Positions 24,530 through 34,410 are shown, counted from the stretch's first letter. The stretch is DNA of 64,000 nucleotides from Chaetoderma sp. LZ-2023a (GCA_034401795.1 CM067371.1:79920402-79984401), one strand, 5' to 3'. Notes: generated by a model not told the origin, from the letters alone. Numbers and translations are program-made.

Positions 24530-26400
24530 ATCCTTGCGCGCCACGGCCCGCATCGCTGCCTGGCTGGCTGCGCTGGAGGAGCCTGCACCCAGCTCGCTGC
24601 TGGCCAGACCATGCGCGACCGTGGTCGGCGCTGTGCTGGTGGCAGACTTGGCCACCGCCACCCCGTGCCTGCTGAGGATGGTACGCAGGGGGTTCTGTGC
24701 AAACGTGTTCCATTCTGTGGAGCACTTCAAATTGCTCGCGTAAAGCCCTCTGGTTATTCACCAGGGTGACCGTCTCTTGAAGGTGCTTACATCCCTCACC
24801 ACCAGAGACCAGGACCTGTCATAGGCGTATGCAGAAGCCTATTATGCAAGTCCTGGGATGGGCACAGATTGTCAAGAGCAAACGTGCGCTGCGCCTGGAC
24901 ACTCCTTGTAACTGACAGGGTTAAACAGTCCAGAGCCAGGCTAATACCATCCTGGATGGCTCTCTGGACTGTTACCAGACTTGGCTGGCGCGATGTGGAT
25001 GCTGTTACTAACCCCTGTAACAGCTGGGAGACATGCGAGTGCCGCGATAGACGCTCTCGAACTCTCATCCACATCGCGCAATGCTGTGTTTGCCGAGCGC
25101 AGCGCGCTCATGCACAGCGCTCCCGTGTCAGACCAGGAGCCTGGCCGCGTTCCTTCGCCTAGCACAGCACGGTCATCCGCACTGGGCTTAGGCACTACAC
25201 CATACCTCTGGTATTCACCAGGTACAATGCGGCATCGCTTTGCCACCTCGCAAGGGGCTGTCGCGAGACGTCCATTCGCCTTAATAGATGTCTCTGCCGC
25301 TGAGAACATATCCACGATATGTTCAGCTGGTGGCAGAGATGGCAAAGCGGTAGCAGCCGGTTTACCTGCTAGCCACAGGAGCTGGTCCCGCTGGCTAGCC
25401 GGCTGTTCCACAGCAAGATCTGGCCTGACGTTGATTAGCCAATGACAAGTGTCAGACCAGTCTTACTCTGTGACTACCTGTGAATGTTCGACTAGGCGTG
25501 GGCCTTCATCGTCCTCTAGAGCATTCACAGGTGATTGCGTGGCTGGAGGTACCGATACTCCTGGCAGGCCAGTGAAAGCATGCGGGCCCGACAGAGCAGG
25601 CATGCTAAAAGCACTGGCTTTACCAGGCGCAGGTGCTGTGGCATTGCGTGGGATATAAATACTCACCACACCACGGCCCTGGTCAAAACCAGCTACTCCA
25701 TCAGCAACTCGAGGTATGCGGTAATGCTGGCCATCGGCCCCGATCCGGGCTACCTTCTGCACTAAATGCTACATGTACTCACCCGTGTTCCCCGCAAGGG
25801 GTGCACATTCGTCAGTCTCCATGTCCGCGGCGATAGAACCCAGCAAATTATCCTCGTCTTCCTGGCCAGAAAGATTAGACTCTGGGTCAGCGAAGAACGC
25901 TAAACCAGACTGGCCAGGACATTAGGTACAAAAAAAAAATGTACCGTAACAGGATATGGTACCTGTAGGTCGCGGATAGACCCGAGGACCCGATAAGCGG
26001 GAACTAGAGTCCAGTGAGCCCTGCTCACGAACGACCGGCGTGGCAAGCCTGCTGCCAGGTCCAGGGAGCATGCCGGGAAGCATCTCTGGAACCAAACCCT
26101 TTATCGTCTTCTTCATCTCTCCCATCATCTCAAGACGGAAGGCTTGGATATGGATGCCTTCCTCTTAGCCTTCTTACTTACACTCTCCCGCTCCTTCTTC
26201 GAGGGCTTCTCATCATCTGACGCCTTATCTTTGGCCTGAAGAGACAAAAAGTCAGACATTAGATCGGCCCGCCCACCCCCCACCCCCACTGTTTACATAC
26301 GTTACAGTTTAACAGTGGTCCACAAGAACTGCAATTAAAGCATGGATGAGAGGCAAATAAGGCTTGATGAAATGACCACAGTTGGGACAACCAGGTTTCT
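24530..26400 (-). pseudogene. DIRS-2 gag remnant
   Basis: Fragments in several frames match the DIRS-1 gag: ARIGADGQHYRIPRVADG, LPSLPPAEHIVDMFSAAETS, GEYQRYGVVPKPSADDRA and FALDNLCPSQDLHNRLLH. The N-terminal finger KPGCPNCGHF lies at about 26390, just after a CTTGTGGACTTTCAG tract that looks like a 3' splice site. Stops and shifts interrupt it. Confidence 0.8.
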
Positions 26401-26831
26401 GAAAGTCCACAAGACAAAAACAATGAGTATTTTAGTTAATGAATTAGTAAACTCAAACCAAAATAAAACCCAGGAGAGGACTACTGGCCATAAAGACCAC
26501 TACAACAATAGATAAACCAGCATTGGACAAAACAATATTTGTTAACAAGAGGCCCAATGGGCCTGTATCGCTCACCTGGAACATTGGCATATCAAACTAA
26601 TCTTAATTAAGTTTTACATCTATCGGTGTCACTTCCAATGACTTTCAGTCAAATGATTTAGTTTTCGAGATATTGACAACAATCTCTGGACTGGTTTTTT
26701 TCGCATTAGTGGTTTTGAACAATGTTTAAGTGAAAATAGATGATATCAGTGCTAACAACAGCTGGTTTCTTAACTGTCTCACTGCTGCCAGCCAGTGCAG
26801 CCAATAATTTCAATTTTCAAAAGCTCTTGAC

Positions 26832-26920
26832 TTGTTGAATATTTTGAAAACAATTCGAATGAAAGTTGTTGGTGGCTTAGCCACCAACAACTTTCAGTCC
26901 AATTGTTTTCAAAATATTTA
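26832..26920. mobile_element. Family B hairpin repeat
   Basis: TTGTTGAATATTTTGAAAAC and TTTTCAAAATATTTATCA enclose GAAAGTTGTTGGTGGC and its complement GCCACCAACAACTTTC, a nearly perfect stem. Confidence 0.85.
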
Positions 26921-27136
26921 TCACGTTCAGATATAACCATTGGAATATGTCATCTGCAAAAACTCAGTCAGACGGTTACTAGAGGTTTAAATACAATTTG
27001 AAGAAAATGGTCTCTAAAGGCAGGTAGGTGGTCTTTATAGCAGGTTATTCCCCACCACCACACAATCCATTTAACACATGCACATCTGACTGAATCACTG
27101 AGTTAGCAGCAGGGGTAGGGTGAGCTGGAGTTGATG

Positions 27137-27240
27137 TAGAAAATAATTTGACTGAGTCATTGCTGCTTTAGGCAGCAACAACTTTCATTGATGCCAAAGG
27201 CAGCAACAAATTTCAATCAAATACATTTCAAATATTTTTA
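27137..27240. mobile_element. Family B-like hairpin with GCAGCAA loop
   Basis: GAAAATAATTTGACTGAGTC is followed by GCTGCTTTAGGCAGCAACAA, a second GGCAGCAACAAATTTCAATC and a complementary right arm. A compact fold-back sequence. Confidence 0.65.
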
Positions 27241-28265
27241 AGAGCATAGATGTCAGAGCACATAATACATATCTTAAATATTTCGGCAGTATTGGAAAGG
27301 TGTTAATTGGAATTTAATATCTAGTTTGGCAATAAAATCTGATATGGTGATAAATCAATGGACAGTGGGAACAAACCTGTATTTGCCCTATGAAAGTGAG
27401 ACTGCAAATATTTAAGGAGTGATAACTCTGGCATTTGATGTCCTATCAGTTTCATTTTCACAACACAGATATTAGATGCGGACATTAACACTATGACCAA
27501 TTTGGTGTCAATCCGTCAAGAAATAACAAAATGGGCCGCCATAGTTGGTTACAGACAGACAGATGGATGGACGGACATACAGAAGACGGATGGGGTCATC
27601 GCTATATGACAGCTGACTGACAAGTAAGCGGAGTTAAGAAAACCAATTTCGGCTTCAAAATCCATCAAATAAAAAAATTGAATATGGCAGCCAAACACCC
27701 TAAAATTTGATTGGTCCACGGCGGCCATGTTTTTTACCTAACAAACTTTAATGGGCCTTAAGTCCATAATCATATCCCCAAAATTTCAGCCCGATCCGTT
27801 CAACGGTTTTGCAGAATGTCGTTTTCACGAAAACTAGGTCATCCAAGATGGCCACCAAACCATTTTGCCAATCAAGTTCTTTCGAACAAACTTGGTTCAG
27901 CTCTTGCCCTATATGATATTTCGGGAGTTTTGAATCGATCCACCAAGCGGCTTCGGGGAAGATTTTTAAAGCCATTTCCTATAATCAGCCAAAATCCAAT
28001 CCTAAACAAGATCGGCTTTGTTTGAACAAACTTGGATATCTATGCCCTAAGGATACTTCCTGCCAAATATAATTGAAATCGGCCCAGTGGTTCTTGAGAA
28101 GAAGTCGTTTAAAGAAAAAGGTTGACAGATTGACGGACAGACGGATGTCGGACAGACAACGGATGGTCGCCATGGCATAAGCTCACTTGGCCATTCTGGC
28201 CAGGTGAGCTAAAAATTAGTTCTGGGAAAGTAGGATGCACATTCTTAACATTTCTATTGGTTTAC

Positions 28266-28313
28266 CTCTTCTTTAGAGTTTTCCAGATCAATAATCAGCC
28301 TATCTTTTTCAGC
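28266..28313 (-). CDS. Micro-exon of the coiled-coil gene
   Basis: 48 bp, 16 residues: AEKDRLIIDLENSKEE. The acceptor TTTCAG and donor GTAAAC keep phase 0. It forms two heptads plus two residues, so it could be skipped without a frame shift. Confidence 0.8.
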
Positions 28314-28413
28314 CTGAAATAAATCATATGAATTACAGAAATTAATCATTAATACTAATATTTATACAATACACCTTATAAATAACTTTTAAAAATTTTC
28401 AAAACAGAAAACA

Positions 28414-28506
28414 CTGCTAAATATTTTGCTCTTAATTTGATTGGAAGCCCTTGCTGCCTAAGGTAGCAATGGCTTCCATTTAAATTAAGTCCGAAATCTT
28501 CAACAG
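28414..28506. mobile_element. Family B hairpin repeat
   Basis: CTGCTAAATATTTTGCTC..CGAAATCTTCAACAG are the outer arms. GGAAGCCCTTGCTGCCTAAG and TAGCAATGGCTTCC form the inner stem. Confidence 0.75.
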
Positions 28507-28629
28507 ACCATTTCTTACATATTCAAAATTGTACTACCTAACAGGTTTCTATTTTTGTTTTGGAAACAAGTTTTTGTTAACTTATTTTAATTTATGAGCT
28601 ACACTGTATATTTAAATTTAATTATCGAT

Positions 28630-28700
28630 TGTCCATTTGCAGACCAAGAGATTATATATCATTGGAATGATATTGCGCCAGACATTCCAGTGGTAAATCC
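28630..28700. mobile_element. Family A MITE, shortened
   Basis: GTCCATTTGCAGACCAAGAG is followed by ATCATTGGAATGATATTGC and GACATTCCAGTGGTAAAT. The right outer arm is missing. Confidence 0.65.
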
Positions 28701-28969
28701 TAAACTAGAGGCCCTGGCATGCACGTCGAGCACTCAGAATTTTTAACACGTTTTTTTAACAACATTCCTCTAATTCTTGGTGCATACTGGAGAGTGGACA
28801 CCATTTGGACCACTATGTTGCACCATCATCCTCATTGGATAAGTGACAACAACAAAGATTTTGCCATGAACATTTCTGAAGACATTTTTCAATACAACCG
28901 AGAAAGTTATTTAAATGTCTGACTCAAACATGAGATAGTCAAACCTTCACAAACACTGTATTAACCATT

Positions 28970-29202
28970 TAACCCGCATATCAGCCAAAAAAGCCTGCTG
29001 CAAGTGCTCTTGCGAAATGTCCATTTGCAGACGAAGTGAAGACGATTTTTTTAAGTTTACCGCTGAAATGACTGGCTCGATAACAGAGCCAGTCATTCCA
29101 GTGGTAAATTTTCAAAAACTGTCTTCTCTTGGTCTGCAAATGGACATTTTCTATGAGAAAATTGAAATTTTCTTGAACAAATTTGAGTGTTAAAGGGTTA
29201 AT
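28970..29202. mobile_element. Family A palindromic MITE, full copy
   Basis: Runs from ATTAACCATTTAACCCG to GAGTGTTAAAGGGTTAATG. The inner palindrome ATGTCCATTTGCAGACGAAG..CTTGGTCTGCAAATGGACAT has the centre GCTCGATAACAGAGC. This is the best copy for defining the ends, with a TTAA at each side. Confidence 0.85.
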
Positions 29203-29281
29203 GTACTGTGCTAGGGCAATTTAGATATTGTATATCTGTTGAAATTTTCAATATTTTTCTTAATTTTGTGCATAAGTTCAC

Positions 29282-29380
29282 CTGTATCTCTTTCAGCTTG
29301 CTTTGAGCCTCATTGACATCAGTCTGTAACTTATCGCTTATCTCCTGTCTATATTCAATATCCTCTTGCATAACACAAAG
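29282..29380 (-). CDS. Coiled-coil gene exon
   Basis: 99 bp, 33 residues in phase 0: LCVMQEDIEYRQEISDK then LQTDVNEAQSKLKEIQ. Acceptor TTTCAG, donor GTGAAC. Clear heptads. DIRS-1 begins 91 bp upstream of this exon in the same intron. Confidence 0.85.
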
Positions 29381-29470
29381 CTGAAACAAAGAAAACACAC
29401 AACAATAACAAATAGCAAACTAGGGGATATATTTAAAGCTTCAACACTTTTCTAACTAAGTTTATTCCAT

Positions 29471-29692
29471 GAAATAAACGAAATCTAGGATTTCTTTTTT
29501 CACGAGAGAGTTGATACTTACCTCCCTAATACTTTTGATATTGCTAAATATTGGCTTTCACTCAATAAAACACTCAGATTAAAAACAGTTAGGTGCCCCT
29601 ACTGGGCAGGTAGTCAGAGGTAGCCCGGCGGATGCCAGCCCCACCACCGCGCATGCGCCGACTACTACTTCCTCCGACTAATTTATTGGCTA
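29471..29692. repeat. DIRS-1 left inverted terminal repeat
   Basis: From about 29517 to 29692 it is the complement of 35318-35490, sharing ACTTACCTCCCTAATACTTT, CTACTGGGCAGGTAGTCAGA and GCGCATGCGCCGACTACT. The outermost 45 bp (TTTTTTCACGAGAGAGTTGA) differ from the right end, which is typical of DIRS termini. Confidence 0.9.
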
Positions 29693-29757
29693 ACACATGC
29701 AACTACCAAGAGCCTGAAGACCGAGCCTCTGTGGGGTGGAGAGGCCGGGTCCGTATC

Positions 29758-29860
29758 TAGGGAGGTAAGTATCAACTCTCTCGTGAAAAAAGAAATCCTA
29801 GATTTCGTTTATTTCACATCAAGAGTATACTTACCTCCCTAATACTTTTGATATTGCCAG
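29758..29860. repeat. DIRS-1 internal complementary region (ICR)
   Basis: The first half, GGAGGTAAGTATCAACTCTC through CTAGATTTCGTTTATTT, is the complement of the left terminus. The second half, CACATCAAGAGTATACTTAC and onward, is the complement of the right terminus. Together they reproduce the two element ends joined in a circle. In known DIRS elements such a region templates the circular DNA intermediate. Confidence 0.9.
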
Positions 29861-30114
29861 AATTCGAAAGTGAATCTGGCGGGAGGGAGGCGAGGTCAAA
29901 AGACCAGCTCTTCCCTATACGCTTTCCCGCGTTTAAGGCACTTATGACGTCTGAAAAGTGTGAGAACACAGTCAGGATTTGACAAACCATCGGATAACAC
30001 AACCGATGCATGAGAGATGACCGAATGTCATATGCGCTCCCCCCCCCCCCCTCCTGGGAGGAAGACTAGATGACCTCAATGTCCTATACGCTCTCTACGT
30101 ACTAGTGCCAAGTA
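29861..30114. other. DIRS-1 3' untranslated region with C-run
   Basis: Lies between the ICR and the recombinase deletion joint at about 30110. It contains a run of C near 30040-30051 and matches DIRS-2 19650-19895. The joint carries GCCAAG on both sides (GTGCCAAGTAC, CAGCCAAGCAA), suggesting a microhomology deletion. Confidence 0.65.
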
Positions 30115-30753
30115 CTATAGGACAGCCAAGCAAGGAATAACAGTCATTAATGCTGATTTGTAACCAGCAATAGAGTTAGGCTTGAGGCTATAGGCATCAT
30201 ATAGGTGACAGAGGAAATCAGCCACTACCTGAATAGATGAGTCCATTGGATCAATACATCTTTTTGAGCACCACTCTGCAAATCTGTTGATTTTATAATT
30301 ATATGCTCTGGAGGTTGACCCCCTCCTGGCTTTGGCCATAAATATGGCCGCTTGCTCAGAAAAGCCCTCCTTAATTCTAGATTCCTTGACAACATCCACG
30401 CAGTCAATCGGAACATTGACGGATTGTCGTGAAGGACCTTGCCCTGGAAGATAAGGTCGTCCATCAGAGGCAGAGGAACCGGATTGCAGACCAGAAGGTC
30501 CAGCAGATCCGTATACCACGATCGGCTTGGCCAATCCGGGGCGATCAGAAGCACTTGGCACTCCTGCTGCCTGATTTTCTGAAGCACCTTTGGAATCAGG
30601 ATTGCTGGAGGGAATGCGTATGCATACATTCCCGCCCAGCTGATAGCTAACGCATCTGTTGCGAAAGCGCTTGGGTCTGGAATCGGAGAGACGTACGTCG
30701 TCATCTTCGCATTCTTCTTCGTTGCAAACAAATCGATGTTGGGTTTCCCCCAA
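30115..30753 (-). pseudogene. DIRS-1 tyrosine recombinase, N-terminal part only
   Basis: Reads SRAYNYKINRFAEWCSKR, VVADFLCHLYDAYSLKP and NSIAGYKSALMTVIPC, which are the core-binding part of DIRS recombinases. It then ends within ten residues at the joint to the 3' region. The R, H-x-x-R, H and Y catalytic residues found in DIRS-3 are absent. The frame overlaps the end of RT/RNase H. DIRS-1 can be mobilised only if a recombinase is supplied in trans. Confidence 0.85.
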
Positions 30754-32615
30754 TGGTCGAACAGACGATCAGCCACACATTGATTTAGTTGCCATTCCGT
30801 GAGTAAAACACTCATCCTTCGGCTCAATGAGTCTGCTAGCAGATTTAGCCTTCCCGGAATATGAACTGCCTTCAAGGTGATCGCATGATCTAGGCACCAA
30901 CAAAGCAGTTTCCATGTCATCATACAGAGACTGGGCGACTTCGTTCCGCCCTGGCGGTTTATGTAAGTCACTACTGTTGAGTTGTCTGAACGAATTAGAA
31001 CAATCTTGCCCTGAACTTTCTGTAAGAAATGTTCCAGGCCCAGGACTACTGCTCTTAGCTCTAGGAGATTGATATGTTCCTTGGACTGATCCAGATCCCA
31101 AAGCCCTGATATTGTGGACTCTTCCAGACAAGCTCCCCACCCCTCCATCGATGCATCTGTATACACAGTCACCTGAGGGTGGGGAGGGGTTAGCAAAACC
31201 CCCGGCAAGAGATTCTCTGTATTCAACCACCATTGCAGGTGGTGAATCAGAGGCGCCAACACTGACACGTTCGAGTCCAGCGAACCAAAACTCTGGGTCC
31301 ACTGTGTCATGAGAAACAACTGGATCGGGCGCCTGCGCAAGGCGGCCTGCGGAATGACTGGTTCCAATGACACCATCAACCCCAGCATTCTCAAGTAAAC
31401 CCGTGCCAGGACATGACGACTGTCGCACACCGACTGTATTACTGAGATGAGTCTTTGAACCCTCTCCTGAGTGGGATAAACATATCCCGTCTCGAGATCG
31501 AAGAACATGCCCAGGTAAACAAACTTCTGGGATGGAGTTAGCTCTGATTTTTGGAAATTGACTATCCAGCCCAAGTCCGTGAGAGTTTTCAAAACAATCT
31601 CCAGATTGGCCGATAACGATTCCCGGGTGTGCGCTTTCAACAGCCAGTCGTCTATGTACGTGTGGACTGCTATGCTTCTCCTGCGGAGGTATGCAGTGAT
31701 CGCGAGAACCACACGGGTGAAGACCCGAGGAGCCGTGGAAATTCCGAAGGGTAATACCCTGAATTCCCACTGTCTGCCCTGGAATGCAAATCTCAGGAAG
31801 CGACGGAAACTCCTCTCTATGGGAATGTGGAAATAAGCATCCTTCAAATCTATTGACGCTGTCCACATTCCTCGCTCTAACCCCGCCAACACCGAGCGCA
31901 CAGTCTCCATCTTGAAACTGGGCGTCTCTATGAACTTGTTCAATGGCTTGAGGTTGAGAATCGGCCTCCACCCTCCGGTGTTTTTCGTTACTAAGAACAG
32001 GGTTGAATAGAAGCCCGGGCACCTCTGCGCCGGCTGAATGGCTTCCTTTTGTATGAGGGAATTTATTTCCTCCTCTATACACAACCTTTGATCTGGATCC
32101 CTCGGAATCGGAGTCCAGATCGGCCCGAGAGACAGTCTCGATGGCGGGCCTGTCATCCACTCGGGACGATACCCGACTGAAAGCCATCGCAAGACTAAAC
32201 GGTCCTGAGTCAACCGCTTCCACTCTGGCAAGTGGCCGGCCAAACGGCTGCCCACCGGTCCACCTAGGGAGAGAGGTGGACATAAGGAGTGCGAGAGTGG
32301 CACTGTCTTCTCGGCCTGAAACACCGGAGTGGTTCCCACCGCGGTAACCGGCCCATCAGGCCCGATTACCGCGACCAGATCCCCGCGCGCCCCGCCCAGC
32401 ACCACGCGCACCACGGTGCGCGGGTGGCTGCCTGGCTGGCTGCGCCTGGGGAGCCTGCGCCCCCCTCGCTGCTGGCCGAATCGCACGCGGCCTAGGCCGG
32501 CGCTGCGATGGTGTCTGGCCTCTGACCTGGCCAGCGCCACCTCGAGCCTGCAGGGGACGATACGCAGGGGGTGCTGCGCGAACGCGCTCCCGCCGGAGCA
32601 CCTCAAACTGCTCAC
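30225..32615 (-). CDS. DIRS-1 reverse transcriptase / RNase H polyprotein
   Basis: An open frame of 796 codons; the true start is unknown because the first 90 codons overlap gag in another frame. RT motifs in order are GGWRPILNLKPLNKFIE, SIDLKDAYFHIPI, LPFGISTAPRVFT and the catalytic TYIDDWLLKAH (YIDD at 31646-31657). RNase H motifs are VYTDASMEGWGACLEE, LLELRAVVLGLEHF, IRSDNSTVVTYINRQGG and HIPGRLNLLADSLSRR. A DIRS-typical tail follows (NIDLFATKKNAKM, AGMYAYAFPP, LLIAPDWPSRSWYTD). The enzyme copies the element RNA into DNA. There are no stops or shifts, and all catalytic acids are in place. Expression probably needs frameshifting, re-initiation or a separate mRNA. Confidence 0.9.
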   Translation of the reverse strand: MSSLRCSGGSAFAQHPLRIVPCRLEVALARSEARHHRSAGLGRVRFGQQRGGRRLPRRSQPGSHPRTVVRVVLGGARGDLVAVIGPDGPVTAVGTTPVFQAEKTVPLSHSLCPPLSLGGPVGSRLAGHLPEWKRLTQDRLVLRWLSVGYRPEWMTGPPSRLSLGPIWTPIPRDPDQRLCIEEEINSLIQKEAIQPAQRCPGFYSTLFLVTKNTGGWRPILNLKPLNKFIETPSFKMETVRSVLAGLERGMWTASIDLKDAYFHIPIERSFRRFLRFAFQGRQWEFRVLPFGISTAPRVFTRVVLAITAYLRRRSIAVHTYIDDWLLKAHTRESLSANLEIVLKTLTDLGWIVNFQKSELTPSQKFVYLGMFFDLETGYVYPTQERVQRLISVIQSVCDSRHVLARVYLRMLGLMVSLEPVIPQAALRRRPIQLFLMTQWTQSFGSLDSNVSVLAPLIHHLQWWLNTENLLPGVLLTPPHPQVTVYTDASMEGWGACLEESTISGLWDLDQSKEHINLLELRAVVLGLEHFLQKVQGKIVLIRSDNSTVVTYINRQGGTKSPSLCMMTWKLLCWCLDHAITLKAVHIPGRLNLLADSLSRRMSVLLTEWQLNQCVADRLFDHWGKPNIDLFATKKNAKMTTYVSPIPDPSAFATDALAISWAGMYAYAFPPAILIPKVLQKIRQQECQVLLIAPDWPSRSWYTDLLDLLVCNPVPLPLMDDLIFQGKVLHDNPSMFRLTAWMLSRNLELRRAFLSKRPYLWPKPGGGQPPEHIIIKSTDLQSGAQKDVLIQWTHLFR

Positions 32616-34410
32616 GCAGCGCCCTCTGGTTGTTGACCAGAGTCACCGTCTCCTGGAGGTGCCTACATCCCTCACCTCCAAAGAGACCAGGACCTGTCAT
32701 AGGCGTTCGCAGCAGCCTATTATACAGGTCCTGGGACGGGCACAGATTGTCAAGGGCAAACGTGCGCCTCGCCCGGACACTCCTGGTCACCGCCCGCGTC
32801 AAACAGTCCAGAGCCAGGTTGATACCATCCTGGATGGCTCTCTGGACTGTGACCGGGCTTGGCTGACGTGAAGCGGATGCTGTTACCACCCCCTGTAACA
32901 GCTGGGAGACATGGGACAGAGCAGCAATCGAAGCTCTCCCACTCTCCTCCGCATCACGTAGCGCGGTATTAGCAGAACGCAACGCGTTCGAGCACAGGAC
33001 ACCCGTGTCAGAACGGGAGCCTGGCCGCGCATCTTCGCCCAAAGCCGCGCGATCATCTACGCTAGGCTTAGGCACCACACCGTACCGCTGGTAATCCAGG
33101 GGCACGATGCGGCAACGCCTAGCCACCTCGCGAGGGGCCTTCGCGAGACGCCCACTCGTCTTAATGGACGTCTCTGCCGCCTCGAACATGTCCACGACAT
33201 GCTCAGCCAACGGCAGAGATGGCATAGCGGTGGCAGTCGGCCTACCAGCTAACCACGGCCTATGGTCACGCTGGATTGCCGACTGCTCCACGGGCAGATC
33301 TGGCCGAACGCTTACCAGCCACTGGCAAGCGTCCGACCAATCCTCCTCCGTGGCTAACTGCGAGCGCTCTACTAGACGAGGGCCTTCGTCTTCCTCCTGA
33401 GCGCACGCAGTTGTGCTAGACGGCGGATATGCTGATACCCCTGGCAAGCCAGGGAAAGCATGCGGGCCTGAAAGAACAGGCATGCTAAACTCCCTGGCTT
33501 GACCAGGAGCAGGCGCTGTGGTAGAGCGCGGGGCAGACCCCGCCCCACCCCGGCCCTGGCCAGCACCAGCGATACTCTCGGCAAGCCGAGGTATGCGGTA
33601 ACCGTGGCCATCAGCACCGCCCAGGGTAACCCTCTGGACCGTGGATTCTACTCCTGCGTGAGTAGAACCATGGAACACGTCGCCTGTATTCCACGCGAGG
33701 GGTGCACAGACGTCGTACTCCATGGCCACGTCCCCAGACGGCGACCCTAGCAGGTAATCCTCTTCCTCCTGGCCACAAAGGTTAGGCTCCGGGTCAACAA
33801 AGAGAGCTAACCCGGCCTGGCCAGGGAAGGTGCCATAGGAGGCTTTGACACCCGCGGCGCGCGGATACCCATGGTCTGATGAGCAGACCGCGGGTCCCAG
33901 CAACAACCGTTGTCCACGGCCCCTCGGCGCGGCACCAAGCCTGCTGCCAGGGTCGTGGACCGCCCCCATCAACGGGGCCACCTCTGAATCCACCTCGAAC
34001 AACGGACCGGACCTATGGAACTCAGATTCAGAGGCGGGGATCACCTGCTCCGAAGCAGATGCTGAGGACAACAAAGGACCTGGCCCAGGCAGCATGCTGC
34101 GAAGCAACTCTGGGCCCAAATCCTTTATTGTCCTCTGCATCTCTCCCAACATTTCGGACCGGAAGGCCTCCATATCCACCGCGGATGAGGCCTTCCTCTT
34201 ACCCTTCTTAACACCCTCTTTCTTCGCCTTCCTCTCCTCTTCCATCACCTTCTCCCTTGCCTGTAATGATAAAAAATCAGCCATTAGCTCGCCCCCCCAC
34301 TGCTTACAGACATCGCATTTTAGCAACAGTCCACAGGGACTGCAGCCAAAACACAAATGTGGACCAAATCGGTCTTTTAAAAATCGACCACAGGACGGGC
34401 AACCAGGTCT
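32356..34410 (-). CDS. DIRS-1 gag-like protein
   Basis: An open frame of about 685 codons after a likely 3' splice site at 34411. The N-terminus is a Cys-rich finger: PGCPSCGRFLKDRFGPH, LCFGCSPCG, LLKCDVCKQW. A Lys/Glu-rich coil follows, then a conserved central part shared with DIRS-2 (LPSLPLAEHVVDMFEAAETS, YQRYGVVPKPSVDDRA, FALDNLCPSQDLYNRLL). The tail is Arg/Gly-rich (GARGAGRGARGSGRGNRA), suited to nucleic-acid binding. The role is inferred to be coating the RNA, as for gag proteins. There is no ATG before the finger; the first in-frame ATG (ELMADF) is about 50 residues in. Confidence 0.85.
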   Translation of the reverse strand, partial: RPGCPSCGRFLKDRFGPHLCFGCSPCGLLLKCDVCKQWGGELMADFLSLQAREKVMEEERKAKKEGVKKGKRKASSAVDMEAFRSEMLGEMQRTIKDLGPELLRSMLPGPGPLLSSASASEQVIPASESEFHRSGPLFEVDSEVAPLMGAVHDPGSRLGAAPRGRGQRLLLGPAVCSSDHGYPRAAGVKASYGTFPGQAGLALFVDPEPNLCGQEEEDYLLGSPSGDVAMEYDVCAPLAWNTGDVFHGSTHAGVESTVQRVTLGGADGHGYRIPRLAESIAGAGQGRGGAGSAPRSTTAPAPGQAREFSMPVLSGPHAFPGLPGVSAYPPSSTTACAQEEDEGPRLVERSQLATEEDWSDACQWLVSVRPDLPVEQSAIQRDHRPWLAGRPTATAMPSLPLAEHVVDMFEAAETSIKTSGRLAKAPREVARRCRIVPLDYQRYGVVPKPSVDDRAALGEDARPGSRSDTGVLCSNALRSANTALRDAEESGRASIAALSHVSQLLQGVVTASASRQPSPVTVQRAIQDGINLALDCLTRAVTRSVRARRTFALDNLCPSQDLYNRLLRTPMTGPGLFGGEGCRHLQETVTLVNNQRALREQFEVLRRERVRAAPPAYRPLQARGGAGQVRGQTPSQRRPRPRAIRPAARGAQAPQAQPARQPPAHRGARGAGRGARGSGRGNRA

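Larger units (their letters stand above)
19255..26545 (-). mobile_element. DIRS-2: decayed DIRS-type retrotransposon, interrupted
   Basis: Order on the minus strand is gag (about 26400-24530), RT/RNase H (about 24250-22340), tyrosine recombinase (about 22180-21255), then the terminal-repeat region (19255-19900). This matches DIRS-1 piece by piece. Many stops and frameshifts, a tandem duplication in the RT, and a LINE at about 19901-21050 between recombinase and terminus show that it is dead. The right end stops at about 26545, where a family D repeat begins, so the right inverted repeat is missing. Confidence 0.85.
26548..28212 (+). repeat. Composite family D repeat (copy 1 of a pair)
   Basis: Begins ACAAGAGGCCCAATGGGCCT and ends GGCCAGGTGAGCTAA. 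Inside are two hairpins (26832-26920 and 27137-27240), GGTAGGTGGTCTTTATAGC, and the family D segments AAGATGGCCACC and TTCGAACAAACTTGG. The same order of pieces occurs at 47030-48938, so the whole block is one repeated unit. It lies in the intron between the 18.4- and 28.3-kb exons. Confidence 0.85.

Noticed and set aside
24116-24769. 217-codon plus-strand open frame
   Set aside because: It lies antisense to the DIRS-2 gag/pol region. The minus strand carries the conserved motifs, so this is a shadow.
30769-32283. Independent host gene on the minus strand over DIRS-1
   Set aside because: The 504-codon frame is offset from RT and has no domain of its own; treated as a possible overprinted frame instead of a host gene.
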